A stretch of DNA of 64,000 nt from Conoideocrella luteorostrata (GCA_032433595.1 JASWJB010000065.1:1-64000), one strand, 5' to 3'. Shown: positions 34,679-46,439, counted from the first letter of the stretch. Program-made: numbers and translations. Notes: a model not told the origin generated them from the sequence alone.

Positions 34679-36304
34679 ATGGGAAGCGAGCGTTGGGATC
34701 GTGAAAGCGCCCGTGATGGCGGCCGCGACCGCTTCTATGAGCGGGATCGTTTCGAGGACGACAAGTACTACATGAGGGGTGGTCGTGGCCGGGAGCGCTC
34801 GGAAGAACGATTTGATCGGCGTCGTTACCATGATGATGACTTCGTCCGCGACCGACGATACTATGACGATGAACCTCGATTTGAGCCCAGGAGAGAGCCA
34901 GAACGACATCCTGAAGCCGACCGCCGTGTGGTCATGGAGAAAGAAAGAGAACGGGAATACTATCGGGATTCGTCTCCACGCCGACCAGCCTTCATGCGAC
35001 GACAGTCTTCACTTGACACTTACGACCGTCGTCCACTCCGACATGTTTTTGAGCCCCGTGAAGAATACCCACCTCCCGCTAGGCGTGAAGATATATATAG
35101 AGACGATTATCGCGCACCCCCTTATACCCCCATTCCTTTACCAAAGTCCCGTGGGCTCCCACCTCCCGGACGACGCGAGGATCGCTACTATGATGACTAC
35201 CGCCCGTCTGAGCCTGAATACTTCCCGGAAGAGGAATACAGACGAATGCCGCCTGAGAGGGTCCGGGAACGAGAAATCATTAGAGAGCGGGATACACGCG
35301 ATAGAAGCCGCGAATCTCGTGCAACTCGAACCCACACACATCGCAGCAGCTCTCCATCGTCCTCAAGCAGTCGATCTTCGAGCAGCGGCGGCGGCACCAC
35401 TGTTCGCAGCGAGTACCCCAAGAAGGGCAAGACCAAGATTCCGGCTCGCTTAGTCTCGAAGAGAGCGCTCATTGATCTTGGGTATCCTTTTGTAGATGAG
35501 GTGAGGGTGACGATATGCCGACATAGATTAGCAAGAAAGCGCACATGCTGACGCGTAGCTGCAGGAAAATACCGTTGTGGTCCAAAAGGCGTTGGGTCAA
35601 GATAACATTGACGAGTTATTGAAGCTCAGTGAGGAGTATATTAAGGGTAGGTTTGGCTTTTGCACACCTCATTACCTTAACATGAACTAATTTCGCCTTC
35701 AGCCGACCAAGAAGTCGCTATAGCCCGGTCATCCGCTGGCACCGTGGTGGAAGAACGGATCGAAGAGAGAAGGGAAGAGGTTTTCGAGAGACCAGCTCCT
35801 CCCCCACCCCCTCCAGCTCCAGTAACCATTCCCGCTCCTCCTCCCCCGGCTCCCATTGTGGTTCCTCCTCCAGCCAGGGGACCTGTTATTATGGAAGCTG
35901 GACCACCTCGAACCACCGAAACTGTGGAGTATGTCGACAAAACAGTTATCCGTGAATCATCCCCAACGCGGTCATCCAGCAGCTGGGATTCGGGCTCTCA
36001 CCACCACCACCACCGCCATCATCACCATCATGATGATGGAGCACTTGTTGTTGTACCCCGTTCACGATCGAGGTCTCGAAGTCGCCGAGATATTCGGGCT
36101 GAAATCAAGGCCCTAGAGCGAGAATTGGTACACCGACCGAAGGGAGAAATTGAGAGGGAGGTTGTGCGCACCGAGAGACTGCCTAATGGCGAGCTTGTCG
36201 TTTATGAAGAGGAAGTGGAACGAACTATTGCTCGCCCGAAGCCTCCTAGGATTGAGAAGGACAAGAAAGGTAGGATGTCCATCAGCGTACCAAAGTATCG
36301 ATAA
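34679..36304 (+). CDS. Arg/Glu/Tyr-rich protein with DUF8035-like region
   Basis: Three exons (34679-35500, 35565-35646, 35703-36304) give about 501 residues. Donors GTGAGG and GTAGGT and acceptors GCAG and TCAG restore the frame. The start is the ATG at 34679; upstream codons open only with TTG. The N-terminal 230 residues are highly charged (Arg, Asp, Glu, Tyr) followed by an RS-like Ser tract. The conserved part spans the introns: KTKIPARLVSKRALIDLGYP then ENTVVVQKALGQDNIDELL, which I associate with the fungal DUF8035 region. After it come a Pro-rich segment, a His run of HHHHHRHHHHH type, SRSRSRSRRD and a charged helix. The composition suggests RNA- or chromatin-associated disorder, but that is inference. 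Confidence 0.85.
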
Positions 36305-37417
36305 AGGTGCGCACGTTTATCGCAACTTGGGTCCGTCGCTTTGCTGAGCCGTTGGCTGACAAGGTGCTGAGCAGGACCTCCCCCAGCCATCGTTCGAGCG
36401 ATGCTGAGTACTCTCACGTAACTGGCAGAGCCGATTTGAAGTCGATGATGGAGAATAAAAGCCGAGCACCAGAGCTATCAAACGAGGGAAGGATGCAACA
36501 TGATGACATGGCTTCATGCTATCTATTTGACGAATTTACTCCATATATTATTACAATTGTATGCAATAAGGTCCATCAGCTACTTGCGTACTGATACATG
36601 ATTTGTTGAGGTATCTTCACGGATGAGTGTTTCATTTGGAGCGGAATGTCAACCAAGAGGAGGATAATATGATACTACGTTTGTATTACGAAGTTATGAA
36701 GTTGTATTGATCTCTTTACCTTGAAAAATAAATATCCATACAATGTTGTACCAAACAAGCATATCCCGAATTGTGCACAATATCAGAATTAAATGCAATG
36801 CTCATACCTCTTATTGTAGCGTGTGGAGACTCAAGGCATCAATCATATCCAGGGATTCTCTTAGCCTAGTTGCAAGGGGTGACGTATGGCGGCATGAAGC
36901 TGATGTATGGTACATTTCTAGGTCTCATACGTGCTATCTTAAGCATCTGGGCACTTGAAAGAGGCGACTCGGATTTAAGTGATCTTACCCGAAGGTATCC
37001 AGACTAGGGAGGTACGACAACCTCCGGCGAAGAGGCAGTCAACAGTCAAGGCCACATTGACTGCAACGGACATCATCGACTGGGATGCATAGCGGGACAA
37101 GTTGAGTGGCTCAACCACATATTCCGAAATTGGGACATGCGATGGTTGTTTTTGCTGCTACATGTCCTGGCGTCCGTGCTATATTCAACTGCGAATTGAG
37201 TGTTTGGTACCACAACTGCAGCCGACTCTGTCTGCCTAGCGGGGGCTGCGTTGCACCGCCCGAGTGCTTACAGGAGCAATAGCGCGATGCTCCTCAACCC
37301 GAGCCAGTGTAACAGCTATCGTGCGGAGTAGTGTCGAGTGGATATGTCGAAATCAAGTTTTGACGGAACAGTTTATGTGACGACCCAATAGCGTGCCCTT
37401 GCGATGCATAATGAAGT
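36305..37417. other. Intergenic, no supported gene
   Basis: This is the 3' flank of the DUF8035-like gene and the upstream flank of the carboxypeptidase gene. Short frames only. Confidence 0.5.
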
Positions 37418-37418
37418 G

Positions 37419-37426
37419 TATATAAA
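37419..37426 (+). promoter_or_regulatory. TATA box of the serine carboxypeptidase gene
   Basis: GTATATAAAAG lies about 130 nt upstream of the carboxypeptidase ATG at 37557. It is in the expected orientation and at a plausible distance for a fungal core promoter with a short 5' UTR. Confidence 0.5.
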
Positions 37427-37556
37427 AGATCCCCGCTGCCATCACAAAGGCAGCCGACGAGGCTAGATAGGTGGAAAACATCTATGCCTCATCTACCCTC
37501 TGTGTGGAACCGGTATCTCCTCGACAAGCTTAGCAAGAAGCCGTACGGTTTGCGTA

Positions 37557-39219
37557 ATGTTCTTCTCCAAGCTATTGACACTAACTGCGGCTGGCGTATT
37601 TGCCAGCGCCGTGACGGGGAAGCTTCTCCTACCTGCCAAAGTTGACATGTTGGGTGCTCCGGCATTATCCCCATTCATCAACCAAAGATCGGGGCAAGGA
37701 GGCAGCCCGGACGGACGGATTAATGCCCGGGAGGTGGACCTGCTTCGTCTACGTAATGCGAACAGCACTGGGTCGTACAAAGCGGGGGAATACACGCTCA
37801 AGCAGCAAAGTGACAAGACGTGTGCTACCAAGGGGGAGAAGCACTGGTCCGGAACAATTGATGTCACTGATGAGCGCCGTCTCTTCTTCTGGTTCTTCGA
37901 CAGCCGGAATGACCCTGAAAATGACCCCATTGTGTTATGGCTCAACGGTGGACCGGGCTCATCATCTATGGTCGGCCTTCTCACCGAAGTAGGAGCTTGT
38001 ACACTACCAGCCGGGAAGAACATCACCATCCCCAACGAGTGGGCATGGAACAACAACGCCTCTCTTCTTGTCATTGACCAGCCTGCTGGTGTTGGGTTCT
38101 CCTCGGTAGCACCCGGGGGTAAGGTTCCCGACTCGGACGAGGATGGCGCCGAGGACTTCCAGACCTTCTTGAACATCTTCTTCATGAAAGTGTTTCCTCG
38201 GAGGGCCCAACTGCCCATTCACTTCGCTGCGGAATCATACGGCGGCCACTATGCTCCCACGTACATGAAGTATATCATGGAATCGCGCAAGTTCAAGTCC
38301 CCGTCGGCTTTTCGCGGCAACATCACATCATTGGTTCTGGTGAATGCCCTGTATGACCATGGCTCGCGCGCCTTGGGGACGTATGAGCTTTTCTGCGTGG
38401 ATCCGAATAACAGGGGGATTTTGAACGAGACTGCGTGCGATATTGTAAGGGAGGACTACGCCAAGTGTTATAGGACGAGGGAAAGATGCGAATTAGCTGC
38501 CGATCCTTGGGAGTGTGCTGGCTCGGCGTATGGCTGTGAGCGCATCATGAGCCTGTATGAGGGATATTTGTATGATAGTAAGGATGAGCTCATGTCTCCT
38601 TTTTTGTTAACACCCTGACAAACCGGTGTTCAATGAGAACAGAACCCCCCACTTCCCGTCCCATGAGAAACAGGGAAACACTAACACGCCCCTAGTCAAA
38701 AAAGAATGTATAGAGCCGACATGCCAAGAGGACAACACCGTTGGCAACATCACAGCATACCTCAACCAACCCAACATCATCTCTGAGCTAGGATTTCCCA
38801 AGGATTTCCAGTTCGAAGCCAGCAAAGCGCAAATAAACCGGGCATACAACGTGGGTGGCTCCGTCATCCGCTCCATGGCTGCTGACGTCGGCGCCGTGCT
38901 CGACGCATACAAACGGCCTGGCAAGATAGGTGATTTCCGGCTTCTTGTGTTGCAAGGAAACGACGACTACATCTGCAACACGCCTGGGAACAAGATCGTC
39001 TTTGAGAGTCTCGGCTGGAGCGGGCAGGCTAACTACAGGGCAAGCAAGTGGGCGGGTCTGCCTGGGACTATCAAGCACACGGGCGACTGGAAGGGCACGA
39101 AGGACGGCAGGCTGGTGTTTGTGTCGGTGGATGCGGCGGGCCACATGGTGCCGAGTTATCAGCCTGAGGCGGCGTATCGAATTCTTGATAAATGGATGAG
39201 GGATGGGTGGCGGGCGTAG
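37557..39219 (+). CDS. Secreted serine carboxypeptidase (peptidase family S10)
   Basis: Two exons (37557-38577 and 38696-39219), with a 118-nt intron (donor GTAAGG, acceptor CCCCTAG), give about 514 residues. A signal peptide covers residues 1 to about 21 (MFFSKLLTLTAAGVFASAVTG). S10 landmarks are complete: WLNGGPGSSSM at the oxyanion region, DQPAGVGFS, catalytic Ser227 in AESYGGHYAP, Asp431 in GNDDYICN and His490 in AAGHMVPSYQP. The enzyme removes C-terminal amino acids at acid pH. Secretion or vacuolar delivery follows from the signal peptide, and multiple Asn-X-Ser/Thr sites suggest glycosylation. All catalytic residues are present, so it should be active. Confidence 0.93.
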
Positions 39220-39766
39220 ATGTAGATGCAGATGGTGGTGGGAGTCTTGAGTGGAGGCTTAGAGGCCGTTGTCAACTTTGGTGGAGGAGACTGGGTAATG
39301 TGAACCGTGTGAAAAGATCACTTATACTAGCAATGTGGGTTTAATTGTCTGATTGATGATGTAGATGCCTAGGCATATTGAAATCAATGGTTGAAATGGT
39401 TCTCTGTTCTCCGTATAGAGGCATACTCTAACTAATCAAATATCGGAATCATTCCGACGAGCTGTCAAAGTTGAAGCCAGTGGCGTGACAAGTTCGAGGA
39501 GATTTAGCCGCTAGCCTAGCCGGTCCCAGGACCCCAGGCCAACCCCCACACTCTAGCAGGGCACACCGAGCTGCCGTTGTTCGTCTGCGGTACGGATAAA
39601 TCCCGACTGGGGTCTAATATTAGATGAGGCACGAACTACATCTGACGATGGAAAGAGAGGTCTATTTTATTTACATTTTATTCAAATAGTCTCAAATGCG
39701 CAGAGCTGAGCCCTGCTCGTAGAAGTGACTCCGTGCCAGTCGGACCCATCGCGCGCTTGATAGAAA
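39220..39766. other. Intergenic, no supported gene
   Basis: This is the spacer between two plus-strand genes and holds the promoter of the hydroxylase gene. No distinct structure beyond AT-rich patches near 39665. Confidence 0.5.
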
Positions 39767-40585
39767 ATGGTCGTCCAGATTGGAAATCCATCATCCTTCA
39801 ACACCATGGCCGTGGACATGACCAAGTCGTGGAGCAAACTCGTGGCCACATACGACCCTTACATCATCGACGTCGTCGGCCAACTCGCCCTGCACCTGTT
39901 ATTCTGGTGGCTCCCCTGCATCGTCTTCGTCTCGCTCGACACCATTGCGCCAGCCTTTTCAGCACGGCACAAGATCCAACCGGCCCCCAAGCAGCCGACC
40001 TCGTCAGAGGTATGGCACGCCGTGCGCATCTCCATCCGCAACCAGGCCATCGTGTCAGCTCTGCACATTGCCCTCTCGTACGAGGCTTTCCTGCACGGCC
40101 GGCCGCCCGCTCTTCGGGTGGACGCCGAATGGCCCAGCGCATCTGAATTCGCGCGCGACCTTGTGCTCTGCGTGCTCGGGCGCGAGGTCTTGTTCTACTA
40201 CGCCCACAGGCTGTTCCATGTGCGCTACTTTTACCAGCGCATTCACAAGATCCATCATCGGTTCACGGCCCCCGTCGCCTTCTCATCCGAGTACGCCCAC
40301 CCGGCGGAGCACATCGTGGCGAATATGCTACCCATTGCGCTGCCGCCCATGCTGCTGCGCACTCATGTCCTCACCATGTGGGTGTTCTTGGCGTATCAAC
40401 TTGTGGAGACGGCGACGGTGCATAGTGGCTATGACTTCTTCCATGGGCTGGCCGCGAAGCACGATAGGCATCATGAGCGGTTCAATGTCTATTTTGGGGG
40501 CATCGGGCTGCTGGATTGGTTTCATGGAACGGATGAGAAACGGGGGCCGAAAGGCGGGAGGAAGGCGGATGAAAAGGTGGATTGA
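39767..40585 (+). CDS. Sterol desaturase / fatty-acid hydroxylase superfamily protein
   Basis: This is a 272-residue single-exon membrane di-iron enzyme. The three histidine boxes are intact: HRLFH (147-151), HKIHH (160-164) and HDRHH (232-236). Hydrophobic segments at about 37-58, 88-106, 130-146 and 195-215 should anchor it in the ER with the boxes facing the cytosol. The length and box spacing resemble C-4 methylsterol oxidase (Erg25) relatives, but it is shorter than Erg25 itself, so the substrate could be a sterol, a sphingoid base or another lipid. The ATG at 39767 is used; an internal Met (MAVDM) is an alternative start. Confidence 0.87.
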   Translation: MVVQIGNPSSFNTMAVDMTKSWSKLVATYDPYIIDVVGQLALHLLFWWLPCIVFVSLDTIAPAFSARHKIQPAPKQPTSSEVWHAVRISIRNQAIVSALHIALSYEAFLHGRPPALRVDAEWPSASEFARDLVLCVLGREVLFYYAHRLFHVRYFYQRIHKIHHRFTAPVAFSSEYAHPAEHIVANMLPIALPPMLLRTHVLTMWVFLAYQLVETATVHSGYDFFHGLAAKHDRHHERFNVYFGGIGLLDWFHGTDEKRGPKGGRKADEKVD

Positions 40586-40899
40586 TTGTGCGAGAGACTC
40601 CAAAGAAATAGGGAAGATGGGGGTGGAGGGGTTTGCGTCATGTACTCCAGGAAAACCATGTACTTGACCATTCTGGAATGCATCGAGGGTTGTATTTGCT
40701 TGGAGCTCTGGTGAACTTGCAGGCACAGACATATTTGGGCATCTCCTCAGGCGGCGTTCGAAGAGTTTCATTTTTCGAGAAAGAAAAAAAATAATAATTC
40801 CTACCTACTCGCCCCTGGTACCAAAAGCATCATAACATCGTGTCTCTTCCATGACCATCAAAGGATAACGGGATATTGCAATAGTCCCACAAAGCCCTT
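40586..40899. other. Convergent spacer
   Basis: This is the 3' to 3' spacer between the hydroxylase gene (+) and the small membrane-protein gene (-). It has an A-rich tract near 40780-40797 and no gene. Confidence 0.5.
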
Positions 40900-41293
40900 C
40901 TACTGTGTCTTCTTACCAGCTGCCACCTGCCTGCCGCTGGTCGTGTAGCGCAGGTAGGCGAACACGAGCACGCCTCCAATCGCCAATACTACGAAGTTAC
41001 CTAGTTCCAGTGTTAAAAAAATTATATCTCGCTGCCAGCGAGAAAAAAAAACCATCGCAGTAGCAGCGTAGAGAGGGAGAAGGCACCGACTTACTCATGA
41101 TAAACTTGGTCACCCCGCCAGTCACATGTACAGCCTCTGCAATGACATTCTGCACCATGCTTACGATTCCGACGATGAAGCTCTGCACGGCGCTCACGGC
41201 TCCATGCAGTATGGCCCACACCGTCGCGAGCAGCGACGCGAACAATCCGTAGATGGATTCGAAAATGCCCGAGATGCCGGATGCGAGCGACAT
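40900..41293 (-). CDS. Small two-exon membrane protein (about 99 residues)
   Basis: Exon 1 (41293-41095) encodes MSLASGISGIFESIYGLFAS followed by a long hydrophobic/amphipathic stretch. Exon 2 (41000-40900) encodes NFVVLAIGGVLVFAYLRYTT, a clear membrane helix, and a basic tail ending GKKTQ. Splice sites GTAAGT and ACTAG join in phase (KFIM-S-NFVVL). Without splicing, exon 1 reads through into an intronic frame. The pattern of small hydrophobic residues with a C-terminal membrane anchor recurs in other ascomycetes as an uncharacterised protein. An ER membrane location is plausible by inference. Function is unknown. Confidence 0.75.
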
Positions 41294-43000
41294 GGTGGAT
41301 GCGAGATGATGGATGTGCTTGTTGGTCTCTGAGTGCGGGTATGAGGATGTAGCGTAGTTACTCTGTGGCGATGCTCAGAAAAGTATGTGCAAATAAATAC
41401 ACGTCGATATTTGATGAGACGCGTTTGTGGTCTTGTCTGGGGGATGTTCACGGATTTGAACGAAGGCAGGAGCTAGACTTTTATTTGCTACGCTGTACGT
41501 CTACAACAGGGCACGAAACGCCACTAATGCTCAAGACAAAGCAGGAGCAGTAATGGTGACGTGGTCGATATTTATCCCCAAGTTCTGCAGTGAATATCAG
41601 TCCGTCGACATCTCGATGGAGATTGGAGATTGGCGAGGCGGTGACGTCACGAACGCCTTGTCTCAAGCCCCCCAAGTCTGAGAAGGCTGAAAAGCCTGAT
41701 GAAGAAGCACGCTGAAGAACGGGCAAAAGTACAGAGTACGGAGCACTAGCTACGGAGGACTGTGACGGTCGAACTGGTCCGGTGGCTGACCGTGGCTGAC
41801 TTTGGCTGCTCGCCGTTGTCCCCGTGGCCTGGTTACAAGGAACAAGACATGCCATCTCGCCAAAAACAAGGTTTCCATTAACGTTGGAACGTATTGTACT
41901 ATACTCCATACCATAGGGAGCTTTTGCATAGGACAATACAATCTAGTCCCACGTTAACACTCAAGAGACCCGGTTTTCAGGTGCCAACGATGCAGAATAT
42001 GATGAGGCGTCTACTGCGCGGTACCGAACACTGGATGGAAAAGCGCTACACGTGCCACCTTGAGGGAGGCGTTGATTTTAACGACGGGTATCCCGATGCA
42101 GACGCGCCTTGCCTGCTGCTGCTATCGCATCAAACTGTCGCAGACATGGGGGCTATGTTTCTCTGCTTCTCTCCCCACGCCGTCTCGCGTAGGTGGCGGG
42201 TTCACACGGGTAATTCGCGCACCTAGCCGGCCGACCCTTGATCCATCCTTTTGGCCGTGGAATCTCGAAGGCGAGGCGGGCAGCGGGCAGTGCAGCGTCA
42301 AGTCTATTTTAGCGCGTTGGGAATAACTACAACTCGCTATGGCTCAATGCGAGCGCTATGGCTCTATGCGAGAGCCATGGGGGCCTTGGGTTGGACCAAT
42401 CTCAGAGCGTGCCGCGGTCAACCGCAGCCTGCAGCCTGTCACAGTCTTATCACACCGGGCATCTCAGCGGCCTCCATCCCCCTCGTGTTGCGCGGCATTT
42501 GGTTTGAGTGCACTGAGTGGCATAGACTTGAGTTGCTGCACTTGTCTGGTTGCCAAATTGGTCCACGACTGCAGGAGTCACGAGAGTAAGAGTGTCCCAC
42601 TGCGGACTCCCAATATCCAGTCAACTCCATTGCACGGAGTTGGCCGTCGGCCAGCCTAACCTCTAACCTCGCGAGCTTGAACCTCCTTCTCTGCTGGCAT
42701 AGCCCCGGGTATCAGTTACCCACCCTGCGATCCACCGCGCCTTGTTGCTTGCCCACTGCCCATCCAATCCCTTTTTTTTCGGCCAGCACTGCCTTCTTGG
42801 CAGTTGCTCACCATCTTTCTCTCTCGCAACTTCAATCCTTTCTAACAACAGAGCAAATTCACTAGAGACGACGGCCACAGCCCTACCGACATCAGCCGTT
42901 CAAGATCGAGCTATCGGCCGCATCACCGCCTCTCAGACATCGAGCCGAATGAATTGACGAGCGAGCGCCCGCGACTGCTGGGTTGTTACCGGTGCGCAGC
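41294..43000. other. Intergenic, no supported gene
   Basis: This 1.7-kb divergent spacer lies between the small membrane-protein gene (-) and the seven-helix protein gene (+). Short frames on both strands have no domain. CGGAG-type motifs lie near 41736-41756. Confidence 0.5.
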
Positions 43001-44781
43001 ATGCCTGGGTTTCAGATCTGGCTGATTGTATCCTGCGCTCTGCTTTTCCTGATAGCCTTCCCGGCGCTCGTCGTTTTCCTCTGCTCATTATGTCTTGTTC
43101 GAAGGAAGACGGATCCGTCCCGGAACTGGCTGGTCTGGTTTAAGACTGGGTTTATCCTGTTCTCCATGTTAGTGCAAAATGCCCTTTCTTGCATCCGAAT
43201 CCCAATAGCAACATACGGAGCACTCCCCAAGGCTTCCCAAGGCTTGTAAAGGCAATACGGGACGCCCAATCAAAAGCCAGGATGCATGCAGATCAGCTAC
43301 TAACCGGGCCTCAGCTCAAACTTCTGCCTTTTCGTCGTTTACTTCTTCGCCGCGTCATGTCCAGGTGTGTACGACAAGGACGGGATATACAACTGCACAT
43401 TAGTTTTGCCAACTCAGGCGGTGTTGGATCTTGTCGGCAATCTCCTTGCCCTGTTTTGTGACATATGTATTCTTCTCGCTCTTAGTGGGCTCGAAAATGG
43501 CATTATAATTGCACAAAAAACCTCATTGAGAAGCGGTACTTTGGCCGTGCCAGCTGGACAGGCTGGACTCTTTGACAGAATATTTCATTTGTCCATGTGT
43601 GGCCTGTCAGCCATACTCGCCATTCTTAGCATCACTGCCTTCGCTTTGGGGCAGCGCCTCTACAATGAGAACGGATGGGGTACAAGCCGTATCGGTTATG
43701 ACCACACTTTCGTTGGAGAGCGATATCAGGCCTGGAGCCTGGGTGTAGCATCACATATGTTGATCTCCGCCGTGGACATAATCATTCTAATCACAGCCCT
43801 GATTCTGCTTGTCAAGTCTATCATCACAAAAGTCCGTGTTAAAAGGGATAGGAGGGTAACAATGGTATGTCTCAACTCTAACTGCTCCAAGAAAAAACTC
43901 CTAAGAAAAGGCTCTAATTATTTGGTGTCGCTCTCTCACAGGCATCCACATATCTCATTGTATGTGTTTCACTTTTCATTCTGCAGGCTATCTACAGCGT
44001 AATATACAACTCGGCGGTTCGACATGATGGAATTCCCAGCCCATTTTATAGCACGCTTGATGTACTCTTTGACTCTTGGCCTGAATTCATCATTTTCTGT
44101 ATTCTGTTTGCCCTCGGCTGCAAAAAGCGCGGGCTGTGGTCGACGAGGCAGCCTCCGTCGCCAGGCTTATTGGAGGAAGCGTCACAGCACAGTGAACGGA
44201 GCCTTTCACACAACATCAGTCACCGGAGTGAACAGAGCATGGATTCGCCCATGCAGGAACCCCAGATGCATGAGATGCTGGAAGTTGCGTCACCTGAGTC
44301 GCAGCCAGCAACCCAGGTGCCTCAACATCAGATACCGCGCCGTCCTGTTAACCCGCCACAGATCCAGCAACAGCAGCAACAAATTCGCCAAACTCTTGCC
44401 GTCGAAGAAGATGACGACGACTCACCGCCAGATTATTACAGCGTTGGACATCAACCTCCACCTCAACACATGCTTCAATCCACGGGCTCGCTTCCATCAA
44501 CAGTGGTCGACGCTTCGCAGCCACAAGCCGGGCCGTCGTCATACGCATTACCTGCACAACCGGCATATGAGGGTGATTCCCCTCATACCGACGAGACGGG
44601 GCTTTACCATCAAGCCGACGGCATGATGAGACCATCTGATCCTCTGCCGTATAACGGTGTTTCCGTCCCTGGTTCGCCTCCTCCCCATGCCGATGTGATG
44701 GGGCTTTACCATCAAGCCGATGGCATGGCGAGACCGTCTGCGCCTTTACCATATAACGAAAAGAGCTCCGCGCCACAATGA
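43001..44781 (+). CDS. Seven-helix integral membrane protein with PPxY tail
   Basis: Three exons (43001-43167, 43315-43864, 43942-44781) give about 518 residues. The first intron ends after a perfect CTACTAAC branch point and joins ILFS-I-SNFCLFVVYFF in frame. The start is the ATG at 43001 (MPGFQIWLIVS). About seven hydrophobic helices are visible, the first around WLIVSCALLFLIAFPALVVF and the last around FIIFCILFALGCKK. The cytoplasmic-looking tail is Gln/Pro/Ser-rich. It carries an acidic DDDDSPPDYYSV stretch with a PPxY motif (PPDY) and two copies of a roughly 33-residue repeat containing GLYHQADGM. It resembles fungal multi-pass sensors or uncharacterised membrane proteins; no GPCR class could be assigned. 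PPxY suggests binding by a WW-domain ubiquitin ligase of the Rsp5 type (inference). Confidence 0.82.
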
Positions 44782-44975
44782 AGGCGGTTCTTGTTCAATT
44801 TTTATTTTCTTCATTCGGGGGAAAATCTAGCGGGTCGGGCGAAAAGCTACGGAGTTTTTGGCGCATGATTTTATGTGCATTCAAGAATTCAAGGATGCCG
44901 GGTCTATTGGTTGGCGCCATTTCATGTTATATACCGCACGCGAAGCATCCATATATACAAGTCTTCATGTTCAAT
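44782..44975. other. Short convergent spacer
   Basis: This is the 3' to 3' spacer of about 194 nt between the seven-helix gene (+) and the thioesterase gene (-). The transcripts probably overlap at their 3' ends. Confidence 0.4.
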
Positions 44976-45913
44976 CTAATCCACGTCTTCTGCCAATTCT
45001 GGGGGTGCAACATAAGGACCAGCTTCTCCCATAGTGCCCGTGACATATCTAGTAGAGGTCAGTGAATGGTCGTCACGTTGCCCTGAAGGAAATGCGAACT
45101 TTGTGTGGCTACCTCGTGCGGCTAATTGACCTTTGCTATTCGTGAAAGTGACCGTAGTAAAAGCAAGCGTTTTACCAACTAAGTGACGAAGCCGTTAATA
45201 TCTTTGGACGCAAACAGCCTATGTGTGGTAAATATACTTTTCTCACAAACTGCTGTTCCCTTCAGAACATCACCAGGTCTTCCACCAGGGGAAAGGTAAG
45301 TCACTGAGCGAGGTGTTAATTGCACTACAATAATGAGAAAGAAACATGTACGGAAAACGAGTCATACCATTCAGATCGGTGGTGACGCCAGTCGCAAAAC
45401 GACCTGTGGACGCCACAGCCAACGAACCCCCCAGGTCGACAAGACTGGCCAAGGTGCCGCCGTGGATGGTGTTTAGTCGATTCTACACGAGACTGAGATA
45501 AATGGTTTCACATAGCGGAGCCTCTTGCGATTGACCTACTGTGTGATCCTTGTGGATGTCTAGCTCAAAGTCCACACGACCTGTCTGGGCACTCAGCACC
45601 CGAAACTAAAGCAGCAGTCTTGTTAATGGTAACCAGTGTCTTTGGTATAGTGCATCCGATGTATCATACTCTGCTGGGGCCCAAGAGTCTAGGTGTTGGG
45701 TCTATCAGCATGCTGTACGTTTTATTGTGCCAAAGCATTGTCTGTCCGTCTGTCTGTCGGCTTACCTCGGTTCCAAGCCTGAGTCGGCCATGAAGGACCG
45801 CATGACCTGCGGTGGTTTTAGATAAGCCAATTCCATTTCTAGTGAAGACCGTGGAAGGTATGGTGAAGACGAACCGCCTTGGTGAAGGCCGTGGGGGATA
45901 GTTTCTTGGCCAT
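44976..45913 (-). CDS. Hotdog-fold thioesterase (ACOT13/PaaI-like), multi-exon
   Basis: The C-terminal 149 residues assemble from four exons (45605-45540, 45482-45368, 45303-45238, 45178-44976) whose phases all agree. They give FRVLSAQTGRVDFELDIHKD, then NRLNTIHGGTLASLVDLGGS, then VTYLSPGGRPGDVLKG, then GKTLAFTTVTFTNSKGQLAA, ending EDVD. HGG is the hotdog thioesterase active-site motif. The family hydrolyses acyl-CoA thioesters, often as a tetramer in mitochondria or cytosol. An upstream exon (to about 45765) reads NGIGLSKTTAGHAVLHGRLR with donor GTAAGC. The likely start is ATG 45913 (MAKKLSPTAF), but that frame meets TAG near 45840 before reaching the next exon. Either a very short intron or a frameshift sits there. 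The rest of the gene looks functional. Confidence 0.8.
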
Positions 45914-46014
45914 TGTGCGAAATGTGTACGGAGTATGGGCGACGAGATATTCTTTGTAGGCGCTTGCGATGAGCTTGGACGAGGGTTGGCGCGATATAGT
46001 AACTAGCTGGTTAC

Positions 46015-46160
46015 GCCGCAACGTACTCCGTACTCCGTAGGGAGTTGCGACATTCGGGCGGTTGTGGAGACCTGCAGCACTGTTCCGCGCTACTACGGAG
46101 TTCTCCGTACAGTGACTAGTCAACTTACTCTCTACGGAGTACGGAGTACGGAGTAGTTAC
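46015..46160. repeat. Cluster of CGGAGTA/TACTCCG motifs
   Basis: Tandem and inverted copies of ACGGAGTACGGAGTA and TACTCCGTACTCCGT lie at about 46022-46040, 46091-46110 and 46134-46156, just upstream of the thioesterase start and beside MITE copy 3. The arrangement can form hairpins. Confidence 0.6.
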
Positions 46161-46190
46161 TCCCGTATTCTGTGTCAGAGTTCTAGTTAT

Positions 46191-46439
46191 CAAGTGGGGG
46201 ACAGTTTAACTGAGCCATCGAGGTGGCATTAGCTCCGCAAGAGATAATGCCTTAGCGACCAAAAACACGATAAAATTAAACCAAAAAAATTGCATTAACT
46301 ATTATATAGCTTAGTTAGCTATTTAGGTAATAAATTTTATTAATAACAAGCTTTAATTGCATCCATGGTTGGCGTTCGAATTGAAAGGGTCAATTGGACA
46401 ATATGGACGAAGTGGCTCAGTTAAACTGTCCCCCGCATG
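46191..46439. mobile_element. MITE-like element, copy 3 (inverted orientation, complete)
   Basis: This is a complete 249-bp copy. The terminal inverted repeats (about 27 bp, two mismatches) share the core GGGGGACAGTTTAACTGAGC. GTTAT occurs exactly at both flanks (46186-46190 and 46440-46444), a clean 5-bp target-site duplication. The interior matches copies 1 and 2 in reverse orientation, including the CTCCGCAAGAGATAATGCC block and an AT-rich centre. It is non-coding. It lies in the divergent spacer between the thioesterase and TFB2 genes. Confidence 0.85.

Noticed and set aside
41894..42226. 110-codon plus-strand open frame
   Set aside because: No domain, no splice context and no conserved pattern; treated as chance.
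46191..46439. Solo LTR of a retrotransposon (5-bp duplication would fit)
   Set aside because: Ends are long inverted repeats rather than short TG...CA, and no LTR signals (TATA, polyA, primer site) are visible.
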